In this document: piece after piece, positions 12,401-25,200 of the stretch | Numbering within the stretch: the stretch's first letter is position 1 | Layout of the letters: each line of letters begins with the position of its first letter | Source of the DNA: Glandiceps talaboti | Taxonomy: Eukaryota; Hemichordata; Enteropneusta; Spengelidae | NCBI RefSeq assembly: GCF_964340395.1 | Contig: NC_135553.1 | Coordinates: 1,391,001-1,455,000, forward strand | DNA length: 64,000 bases | Direction of reading: 5' to 3' | The notes under the pieces: model-generated | What the model saw: only the letters and a program-made list of their open reading frames with translations | Told to the model about the DNA's origin: nothing | Database searches by the model: none | Program-made: the position numbers and the translations under genes

Positions 12401-15400
12401 ATTCAACACTTCACTCTACTTCAGCCATGTCTCTGTGCCAGTCTTCTACTGTGAAAGTATACAGAAATAGATACATCACAAATTAGTTTTGGCTGATTGA
12501 TGTAGGTACTTAAACTAAAGTGTTTCAAAGTTGACAAAGTTTGATATTGATATCTTACAATTAGTAGCTAAGTCAACACTGTGGAGTACAGGTATGCTAT
12601 TAACATTTCACTCTAACTGTATGTCTGTATAGGTGTTTTATTTGTCATGCAGTGACACAGTAGTATAGGTCCTTGGCAGCCATTGCATTCTTTGTTGGTA
12701 AGGTCTAATAGTTGTAAAGTCAACTCATGGTGTAAAAGTCCGACTGTGAATGGTAACCAACAGTTTATCAACAAGGTCAAAATAGATATAATAACAGTCC
12801 ATGGATAAATTCAGTGCTAATGCTATAGCAGGACTATGGATGTATAAAAGGAGGCACCTCCATGATAGGACATTGTATGTTTTGAACCTGTCCCAGTATT
12901 ATAAGAAGTCAGAAATCAAGTGAAGTTTATTTTAACGAGACATGGAATTATAGGGTATTTTTCCCTGTTTTGGCATGGATGTATATGGGGAGATACATAC
13001 ATCCATGGTTTTAGGCATGTCAGTTGAATATCTTTACATGCTAAATAATACTATGTCCAAATTATCACTTGTCTGACATGCCTCTGTACATATTGTAAAC
13101 CTGAAAATATCCACCAACTAATTGTGTGTATTTGACGGAGAACCGAAAGTCGTAATATAAGTAATAATTTTGTACATAAACACAATCTACCAGACTCAGT
13201 ATTAAAGTTAGTCTTTGGGAAATAGTTGAAGACTGTAAGATTGCTAAACATTCTCATGTTGAAAATATCCAGGTTTACAGTAATGTATTCCCAAGAAATA
13301 ATATTTGTTCTGTTTGTATTAATTTAGCAAAAAATGACACACTCTGTATGTTAGTCTTAGTGTGAATGTCAGAATCATTCTACCTCCATGGTCTGAACTG
13401 TCATCTCAATATCATGATTGATGTAATAAGCCTAGAAATCATTCCATTTATTCATTAGTGACTTGTACCTATAATATTAATTACTAATAGAACTCTTGTC
13501 TAGGCTGTCACTAGATATTGAGAGGTATTGATACCATAACTAATAGGCATTCCCCATGCTGTGCGTAAAGTGTTTTACAATTATACATTCTGTACTGTCT
13601 TTGTATTATAAGCACTTTGCATTATTGAGTTATGTGTATACATACATGTGTATATACTAGTATCGCTGTGTGTATGTTTATGAATACATTTTGTACATGT
13701 ACCATGTTGTGTAGACACTGACATCCAATAAGGGATAACCCTTACTGGACTTCTTGGGAGATAAGTGTTTATATACTTAAAGAACTATCCAGTATAAATA
13801 AAGATTATTTATTTATAGATTGATTTCTACTAGTTACAAACATTCATGTGTATTGAGATAGAGAATTATAAGTAACATCTGTTGGTTTGTATTTAATTGT
13901 ATTTTAGTATTAAATGGCTTTAGAACAGAATAGGGGAAATGGCTTTAGAACAGTATAAGAGAACAGGAGAAATAAGGTGAAACCCACATATATGTAGATT
14001 TCAGTGTGTTGTATTACATATCAAGAGGAACTCAGTAAATGGGTGGTGGTGGTGGGAGGGAGGGGGACTCAGGTAGGTTTTACCTGTTCATTCACGGACA
14101 CTCATAAAATGTACATCCAGATTGTAGAACACTGTAAGTTGTAAAAATGGCATTCAGATGTGAATGTAGGCAATCAATTGTAATTCAAAGGCATAAATGA
14201 AATCAATAGAACACTCAACAGGAATGAAAGAATTGTAAATCAGTCTCAGTAATTGAATTATTATTGGTAAGGAAATGAAATCAGTGGAGTTTATAGTTCC
14301 ACGTTATAGGAAAGTATAAGTTGTATTTGAACAGAAATCATAGTATGTATATCTAGTGCTGATCCACGTTATAGGAAAGTACAAGTTGTATTTGAACAGA
14401 AATCATAGTATGTATATCTAGTGTTGATCCACGTTATAGGAAAGTACAAGTTGTATTTGAACAGAAATCATAGTATGTATATCTAGTGTTGATCCACGTT
14501 ATAGGAAAGTACAAGTTGTATTTGAACAGAAATCATAGTATGTATATCTAGTGTTGATCCACGTTATAGGAAAGTACAAGTTGTATTTGAACAGAAATCA
14601 TAGTATGTATATCTAGTGTTGATCCACGTTATAGGAAAGTACAAGTTGTATTTGAACAGAAATCATAGTATGTATATCTAGTGTTGATCCACGTTATAGG
14701 AAAGTACAAGTTGTATTTGAACAGAAATCATAGTATGTATATCTAGTCTTGATCCGTGTTATAGGAAAGTACAAGTTGTATTTGAACAGAAATCATAGTA
14801 TGTAGTGTTGATCCATGTCACAGCTGTGCACAGACTGTTGTCAGCAAGTGTTCAGGTTTGTGGTGTCAAAATTCACCATAATCTCAAATTCTATATGTGT
14901 TCTTGAAATTTGACTTTTCAGTGTTTCAGTTTTTAAATCAAACACTCACATGGAATGCAAAGGGTCAAAAACAAAGAGTTGCAGGGGCAAACTGCTAGAT
15001 CCAACCCTACTTTGTATTATGTCATTTTGAAGTGCTAGATCCAGCACTATACTGTTAATGTTTTGACCACCTTTGTTAACATGTATGGACCTACAACCAA
15101 TATACCATAAATGAATATCTTACTTGATATTATTTTCAAAAATCTCACACAATATGTATATGATAATACAGCAAGTACATAAAATTAATCTGACTGCCTC
15201 ATCTACAAAAAAAAAATTGTCGTTCCAAATAAATCTTATCTTTTTTTTTTCAATTTCATTTCTTGTCTATGACCTTTTAATAATGCATAGAATATGATAA
15301 ACACTTGGGTTAATTCAATAATTTATGTTTTGATATTTAATATTTTATTGGTTACTTGAAAGACTGACATGACTTGACCTAGAATTTGTGGTTAATAACA

Positions 15401-18400
15401 ATCACGTGTATGTTTACTCTCTCTACTCTTGACAAATTGCTGACTGTTACTAGTCCAAAAAATAATACATATAGGTGATGTACAACATTGTATGTTGTCC
15501 TAACTCAACTACGTAATATTGCCTACAGATTCAAACTTTCCTAATGGAAATACAGAATATTTTATTTCATAACACACAATGCATGTGTTGCTACTTGACT
15601 GTAAGTGAAAATACAATAAAATATGTTGAAAGGTGGACTTCTTGTTTGATAGCTTGCCAACAGGTGTCATGACATTTAGGTAGTTTTTCTGTAGTTTTTG
15701 TACGTGTTGCCCACAGACAGGCTTGGATTTCTTTGATAGTTTGTCTAAAAAGCTTTGTACTGGTTAATAACATTCTGCAATCGTTTTGTTAATTTACCTG
15801 TCGACAGGCTCCTTGTTCGATACCTTGTCTATGGAGATTCATGACAGTAAGACTGTTCTGCAATAAGTTGTTACTATGCCTTCAGACTTACTACTTGTAT
15901 GAAGGAGATATTCATTCTATTGTAATTCATATCAAAGCAGTTCTCAAGTCTTATGTTGTGCTCTAATAAAGCCCTGGGACATTTATGTGTAGTACTTCTT
16001 AAAGAAAGGATATTGTTACACGGCAGTAAAAAAAAAGGGAGAAAAATAGTCTTAGGCTTTCTTTATTTTCATTCTGCTAAATTCCCATTGGCAATGAAAT
16101 GCTGATTGTATGACAGTTGTAATTCTACTGGCAATGAAATGCTGATTGTATGACAGTTGTACTTCTACTGGCAATGAAATGCTGATTGTATGACGGTTGT
16201 ACTTCTACTGGCGATGAAATGCTGATTGTATGACGATTGTACTTCTACTGGCAATGAAATGCTGATTGTATGACAGTTGTACTTCTACTGGCGATGAAAT
16301 GCTGATTGTATGACGGTTGTACTTCTACTGGCAATGAAATGCTGATTGTATGACGGTTGTACTTCTACTGGCAATGAAATGCTGATTGTATGACAGTTGT
16401 ACTTCTACTGGCAATGAAATGCTGATTGTATGACGGTTGTACTTCTACTGGCAATGAAATGCTGATTGTATGACGGTTGTAATTCTACTGGCAATGAAAT
16501 GCTGATTGTATGACGGTTGTACTTCTACTGGCAATGAAATGCTGATTGTATGACAGTTGTACTTCTACTGGCAATGAAATGCTGATTGTATGACAGTTGT
16601 AATTCTACTGGCAATGAAATGCTGATTGTATGACAGTTGTAATTCTACTGGCAATGAAATGCTGATTGTATGACGGTTGTACTTCTACTGGCAATGAAAT
16701 GCTGATTGTATGACAGTTGTAATTCTACTGGCAATGAAATGCTGATTGTATGACAGTTGTACTTCTACTGGCAATGAAATGCTGATTGTATGACAGTTGT
16801 ACTTCTACTGGCAATGAAATGCTGATTGTATGACGGTTGTACTTCTACTGGCAATGAAATGCTGATTGTATGACAGTTGTACTTCTACTGGCAATGAAAT
16901 GCTGATTGTATGACAGTTGTACTTCTACTGGCAATGAAATGCTGATTGTATGACAGTTGTACTTCTACTGGCAATGAAATGCTGATTGTATGACGATTGT
17001 AATTCTACTGGCAATGAAATGCTGATTGTATGACAGTTGTAATTCTACTGGCAATGAAATGCTGATTGTATGACAGTTGTACTTCTACTGGCAATGAAAT
17101 GCTGATTGTATGACGATTGTACTTCTACTGGCAATGAAATGCTGATTGTATGACGGTTGTACTTCTACTGGCGATGAAATGCTGATTGTATGACGGTTGT
17201 AATTCCCACTGGCAATGAAATGCTGATTGTATGACGGTTGTACTTCTACTGGCAATGAAATGCTGATTGTATGACGGTTGTACTTCTACTGGCGATGAAA
17301 TGCTGATTGTATGACGATTGTAATTCTACTGGCAATGAAATGCTGATTGTATGACGGTTGTACTTCTACTGGCAATGAAATGCTGATTGTATGACAGTTG
17401 TACTTCTACTGGCAATGAAATGCTGATTGTATGACGGTTGTACTTCTACTGGCAATGAAATGCTGATTGTATGACGGTTGTACTTCTACTGGCAATGAAA
17501 TGCTGATTGTATGACGATTGTAATTCTATTGGCAATGAAATGCTGATTGTATGACGGTTGTACTTCTACTGGCAATGAAATGCTGATTGTATGACGGTTG
17601 TAATTCTACTGGCAATGAAATGCTGATTGTATGACGGTTGTACTTCTACTGGCAATGAAATGCTGATTGTATGACAGTTGTACTTCTACTGGCAATGAAA
17701 TGCTGATTGTATGACAGTTGTAATTCTACTGGCAATGAAATGCTGATTGTATGACAGTTGTACTTCTACTGGCAATGAAATGCTGATTGTATGACAGTTG
17801 TACTTCTACTGGCAATGAAATGCTGATTGTATGACGGTTGTACTTCTACTGGCAATGAAATGCTGATTGTATGACAGTTGTACTTCTACTGGCAATGAAA
17901 TGCTGATTGTATGACAGTTGTACTTCTACTGGCAATGAAATGCTGATTGTATGACAGTTGTACTTCTACTGGCAATGAAATGCTGATTGTATGACGATTG
18001 TAATTCTACTGGCAATGAAATGCTGATTGTATGACAGTTGTAATTCTACTGGCAATGAAATGCTGATTGTATGACAGTTGTACTTCTACTGGCAATGAAA
18101 TGCTGATTGTATGACGATTGTACTTCTACTGGCAATGAAATGCTGATTGTATGACGGTTGTACTTCTACTGGCGATGAAATGCTGATTGTATGACGGTTG
18201 TAATTCCCACTGGCAATGAAATGCTGATTGTATGACGGTTGTACTTCTACTGGCAATGAAATGCTGATTGTATGACGGTTGTACTTCTACTGGCGATGAA
18301 ATGCTGATTGTATGACGATTGTAATTCTACTGGCAATGAAATGCTGATTGTATGACGGTTGTACTTCTACTGGCGATGAAATGCTGATTGTATGACGGTT

Positions 18401-21400
18401 GTACTTCTACTGGCGATGAAATGCTGATTGTATGACGGTTGTACTTCTACTGGCGATGAAATGCTGATTGTATGACGGTTGTACTTCTACTGGCAATGAA
18501 ATGCTGATTGTATGACGGTTGTACTTCTACTGGCGATGAAATGCTGATTGTATGACGGTTGTACTTCTACTGGCGATGAAATGCTGATTGTATGACGGTT
18601 GTACTTCTACTGGCGATGAAATGCTGATTGTATGACGGTTGTACTTCTACTGGCGATGAAATGCTGATTGTATGACGATTGTACTTCTACTGGCAATGAA
18701 ATGCTGATTGTATGACGGTTGTACTTCTACTGGCGATGAAATGCTGATTGTATGACGGTTGTACTTCTACTGGCAATGAAATGCTGATTGTATGACGGTT
18801 GTAATTCTACTGGCAATGAAATGCTGATTGTATGACGGTTGTACTTCTACTGGCGATGAAATGCTGATTGTATGACGATTGTACTTCTACTGGCAATGAA
18901 ATGCTGATTGTATGACGGTTGTACTTCTACTGGCGATGAAATGCTGATTGTATGACGGTTGTACTTCTACTGGCGATGAAATGCTGATTGTATGACGGTT
19001 GTACTTCTACTGGCGATGAAATGCTGATTGTATGACGATTGTAATTCTACTGGCAATGAAATGCTGATTGTATGACAGTTGTACTTCTACTGGCGATGAA
19101 ATGCTAATTGTATGACGATTGTAATTCTACTGGCAATGAAATGCTGATTGTATGACAGTTGTACTTCTACTGGCAATGAAATGCTGATTGTATGACGGTT
19201 CAACCGTTGTAATTCTACTGGCAATGAAATGCTGATTGTATGATGGTTGTAATTCTACTGGCAATGAAATGCTAATTGCATGATACATGTAGTTGCAGTT
19301 TTACGTGTCGGTATATCTTTCTCAGTGCAGAGTTGAGTCAAGGTGTTTTTAAATTGTATCTGTAAAGGGAATATTTGTCATTACTTTCTTCTTTCACATA
19401 CTTAGTATTCTGTCAGAAGCATTATATTCAGTCTCACTCACTATCAACGGTCATTCGTGCCTTTTTTCCTACGTTTTATCTAAAACTAAAGTCGTCGCCT
19501 CGCTCTGATCCAGAGAAATACTGTTACCGCGTACTGATGTACTGATTATTTAGCAACATCACAACAAGTGCCGGCGCGGAGACACAAGAGTCCATGCCTA
19601 TGGCACTCACAGTTTCCTATCAGTACGCAATAGTATTCAGTGCTACGAAGCGAGGCAACAAAACTTTGTTTTAGATGAAGCATAGCAAAAAAGGCATCAG
19701 CGACTGTTGACAGTCTATCAGTAACTCAAACTCTGATTTACCAAATACTAATTGAATGATAGAAAATCAAAAACTCTTCAGAAAGCTGTTTACTGCCACT
19801 ATTTAGATACTTTTCCTTGTCAATTTTGATACAGTTTAAATTTGATGACAAGTGGTGATAGTTAGATAGTCAGTGTACATCTTAATTTCAAATTCTATAT
19901 GACTAGTTTGAATCTCAGTTCAAAAATAAAATTATGTAAACAACACATATTGCCAACTTTATTATGATTATGGGATGTAGCTTGAGGGAACTTAGACACA
20001 CAATAAGACATAGATCAACAGAAAGTACAATAGAAATAATCATATTGTGCAAAGATACAAAGACATCACCAATAGTTACCAGTACCCAGTATTCAAATAT
20101 TTGACACATACATATCTATTGTGTAATTATTATACACAATGTATTTTTAATCTTGAATTTTTTGCATTTATTGCTACAATTATGGTTATTACATGCAATG
20201 ATTGTGAATACTGTAGTTATTACAGAACTTGACATGAGGTCTGTATATTTGCATACTTAATAGGAACATATATTTGCATACATAATTGTGATAAAAGCAT
20301 TGTATACTGTATATCACAAAATGTAATGTTTTTGACAGTGATTATGTCAGGTATAATAATAATGAATGTATTGTTGATGATATAGGTTATTAGAATCTTG
20401 GTAGGGTGTCTAGTCAGTTTTATGGCAATAGAATCAGACAACTTTATAAACCATCCTAAAGCAGGAAAAAGGAGTGTGTGTGTAATGTCAGCAAAATAAT
20501 CAATAGTTAGCTGCAATGATTTGACTATTTGTAGATATTTTATGAGCAGTCAAGATAACCTGTAACTAATGCCTATGTGATGTCTGTTGGTCAGTTCAAA
20601 GGTCAATGTATCATAAATTGTGAAATAGCTTTAATAAATCCCTTGAATTTAATCAAAACAGAATTTATTTTGATTTATGAGTGTAGTACATATATAGTGG
20701 GAAATGATATCCAATGTGTTCAAAATTTAGTATTTTTTAGTAGTCATTTACTAGTATTGTGATTTATGAGTGTAGCACAACATATCAGAGATAGTGGGAA
20801 ATGTTATCCAATGTGTTCAATTTTTAGTAGTCATTTATTGTGATTTGTGAGTATAGCACAACATATCAGAGGTAGTGGGAAATGTTATCCAGTGTGTTCA
20901 AAATTTGGTATTTTTAGTAGTCATTTATTTTAAACGTTATGTCTACTAGATTCCTTTTGTAGAAGGAAAAGTTGCCGAGTTGTTATCAGAAACTTGTTTT
21001 CATGAAGGACCCAATTATTGTAACTACAGTTGTTCAAACCCCATGGCCTCAGTGGGGCAACTGTGGAATGTTCCTCCAAGAGGTGCTCATTCCTTAAGAG
21101 CACAAAAATGATTGTGACTTGCATGAATGGCACCCAGTACAGCTGTCTTCGTTCAGAACAGTTCAAACATAATGATTTATTGATCTGTGTGTTGTATGTT
21201 TAATTTCCACTTCTACGTTTTAATATTGGTCTATTTCCTGGATGATATGTAGTGCATGGTTGTTCATACATTTGGAGATACGTGTCTTGTCATTCAGTTT
21301 TGCTTTAAAACATGTCTGCATAACATTAATATGGCTTTATACGGCTTCCCATCATTATTTATGTCTTGTTTACAGGCTTTCATTATATCCAATAGTAAAA

Positions 21401-22231
21401 AATACACAATGAGTATGCAAAAGACACTCCTACTACACAGTGTTGCTGTAAACTAGCATTACCACTTCTACCCAAGTTGACTTGTATATAAAGGCAACAC
21501 TGCTAGCGGCCATATTTGATTTTGTTGTGAATTAAACAAAGGGCAATATCTAGCAGAAAACAATGCGCGAGAAATTTATGAAAATTGCACTTAGCTTATC
21601 TTGATGTTTTACCATTGAATAGTATGATTCATCAATTTAAAAACTAATCATAATGCTATAAATCTAAACGTCTAATGTCTATCGTAAAGCCAAGTGTAAA
21701 ACCTATTACTCAATATTTGTGTTATATGCAAATTAGCTAATCAGTATGCAATTTGATTTACTTCATTTGTAGCCAATTGAAGATGGCAAGTTACCACCCC
21801 ATGATGCACTTGAGAATGTATTACCTGAATACCAATACATAGTGGCTCATAGTCCCAGACGATATCCAGCAGAAAACACACCTCCTCCCAGTAACAAGAG
21901 AGGGGATCTGATACCAACAAGGTTACCTCCACATCGACCCACAAATGCTTTTACCCAACCCCCAGCAGCACCAGTACGTGAAGACACAACGTGAGTAACC
22001 AAGGCTAATTCTATCATTATGTGTATCTGTATGCCTGTAGTAGGAATACTTCTCTAGACTGTTTAGTTACCGGTGTAGAAAATAAAAGGGGAGCACTTAA
22101 TGTCAAAGGGTGATGGGGCCATCTCTGTCTGTATGTCTCTTTCATCTTCTTTATTTCTCTGTCATTTCACTCTTCTCTCTGTGTCTGTATCTGTATCTGT
22201 GTGTGTCTTCTCCCCCTTTTCAGTCCCAGTT

Positions 22232-22272
<41 letters not shown>

Positions 22273-25200
22273 GTCTGCCTCTCTCTATGTCTCTCTCTCT
22301 ATCTCTATCTCTCTCTCGTCTCTCTCTCTATCTCTATCTATCTCTCTATCTCCCCCCCCCCATCTTTTGACAAAAATCGCACCTTTTTTTATTAAGTCAA
22401 TAAAGGTGGATTAATGATTGTTATTGATGTGAAAGTAGTTTTTACAGTTCATTCTTTCTATAACAAATACTTAGAATGTCATATCCATTGATTTACAGTC
22501 AATTTGTACCAATACCCAAACCACCTTACTCAGAAGAACACGCCATGTCACTACTTGACTACCAAATGAAAGAACTAGACAACTACAGAGATGCCATGAA
22601 AAAAATGGGCAAAGATATCCTACGACTAAGGGAAGAGATTGCCAGACTTGAAGGAGAAAACAGTCAGCTAAGAAGACAGCTTCATATGCATGATGACTCC
22701 ACTAGAGCCATGTTATATGCAGCTGATATCGAGGCACTTAGTAGGGCTGAAATTATGGAAAGATTCTGTAAGTCACACTCAGTCATTTATCTTATATTTG
22801 GATTTGGCAAAAAGTTGTCATGTTCTGATGAGATTGGCAGATGTGTATAGGCCTAGAATATGACACAGTGAGAGATCATCAGTTGGCATTTATATGTTGA
22901 TGATGAATATTAAATACACTTAAAAGCATTGTAGAGTTAGAGGACAAATCCTATGGCAGGTCACAGTTAGAGGACAAATCCTATGGCAGGTCACAGTTAG
23001 AGGACAAATCCTATGGCAGGTCACAGTTAGAGGACAAATCCTATGGCAGGTCACAGTTAGAGGACAAATCCTATGGCAGGTCACAGTTAGAGGACAAATC
23101 CTATGGCAGGTCACAGTTAGAGGACAAATCCTATGGCAGGTCACACTCATACAGCTCACCTATGTACATCAATGTACAGTATTGTATATATGCATGTAGG
23201 TACCTTATGAAAATTGTGAGCATAGAATGGTTGGAAGAAATCTTTTTGAATAGAGACAAAATAGTTCACCAGAAAAACATTTGTATATAAATGGGGGTTT
23301 TGATATGTCCTGTGTGACATCACTCAAGTGAAGGTTTGGATACATTTACATGATAAATGTTATCATTTTTTATTGACATTGATGTGATCAGAGAGTGAGT
23401 GTGCTCTATATTAATATGATGTATTTTTGTTTTATTCCTACAGTACTTTTGAGAAGACAATTAATGAACCAATCTGGAGAGACAACTCATTACAAAGACA
23501 AACTACAAAGATTACAAAATGAAATTATCAAGGTTTGTAAAAAAAATAGTGATTAGAATGACTATCAATAGAGCATGACATTATATTCATACTTTATACA
23601 CTTCACACTATTATCTCACTATTGGAGGACTTGCAATAAAAACAGACAGCAAGTATTGAGATGAAGTATTCTTCATCTAACATGTAGATGTTCATAGAGC
23701 CAGCAAGTAGTCTAGGTCCTATAAGGTATTATTACGATTTATACCTCCTTAGACATCATGTTGGCATCCAAACTTACACTGTATCAAAAACTAGTCAGTT
23801 GTGTGAATGGTTTTCATATGCGCACTGTAGTTGTATTGTAAGAATGTTATAAAGAGAGAAGTGTTTCTTTGTAAAGCTATATGTTCTGTTTTCCAGAATA
23901 CACTTTCACAGATAGATCTAAATGCAAACATTTCGGGATTTAATTTAAATATGCTATTGTGGTCTTTTTTGGTTGACAGAAAAATGATAAAGAGAAAGAA
24001 TATTTGAAACTACAAGATGCACATCTAGCACAATCAGCAATGTTACAAAAACTACAAAGTAAACAAGAAAAAGTGAAAAAACTGGAAGAAACTATTAAAG
24101 AACAAGAAAATGTCATTGAAAAACTGGAAAAAGTTTTGAATGAAAAAATTAAAAATGGGCAGATGGCAGGTATGTGCTATTTCTTTTACAATCAGTCGTT
24201 TTGAATGATGTTTTCCCCAAATTTGACCAATTTTTTTTCTATTGTACATGAATTGTGTGTCTGTCTGTCTGTCGGTCTGTCTGTCTGTCGTTCTTGTGTT
24301 TGAAGGATGTAAGTGTGTATATGTGTTTTCAATTTGGCCAACCTGTTTGTCTGTTAACAAATTTATTGTAAAATGAACATAAGATTAATTTGCATCCAAT
24401 AATTTTGAGAATAGATTTTCAATCAAATGTATAATCTCAGTTGACAATATTCTCATTGGTTATAAACCACTTGTCAATAGATTTAACCATTAATTCCTAT
24501 TTATCTGTTATTGTACATCATCAGATAAGAAGTCTGAAGCCTATGCCGCATTGAGTACAGAGAATGCCAGACTTAGGGCAGAAATAGAATTTATGAAACA
24601 AAACCCACAGTCTAAGGTAAGTAGAACTTACTACATCCACCTTGTAGCTTCTCTTTACACTACCATATGTATTAACACTATTTATAAAAAACTGCCATAT
24701 ACATTTTGAATATTTAATTATATGTTTACACTACCATATTTGGACATGTTCAATATTTACTGGTATTTTCACGCTACTACCATATTTGGATGTTTCCAAT
24801 ACTTTGTGGCATTTTCATAATGCCATATTTGGAATACTTACCAATATTTTCACATTACCATATTTGGATAGGCAACTGCACTAGATGAAGCTGAGAGAAT
24901 GGAGTTGTATGCCAAGTTGGACAGGGCAGAGGGCCGGATTATGTCACTAGAAAAACAGGTATGACAAAGATTATCTTCATTTGTTTAAAATTTTTACATG
25001 TTTAATTGAGGAATGATAATTTCATAATGATTGAGATATGTTCTCTTCCATAATTATTTTAAGTACCAACATTCAACAGATCCAAGAAAGTTTTACAAAA
25101 TACAAAATCCTGTTTACACAATATGGCAGGTAGTTGTAATAAACTGTTTATTATATCGTTGCCATGGTATCATAAACTAGTACATTCTCATCTGAAAATC

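Noticed and set aside
22934-23144. CRISPR-like regular repeat and a repetitive minus-strand ORF
   Set aside because: The 30-bp units are contiguous with no spacers, in an animal intron. It is a minisatellite.
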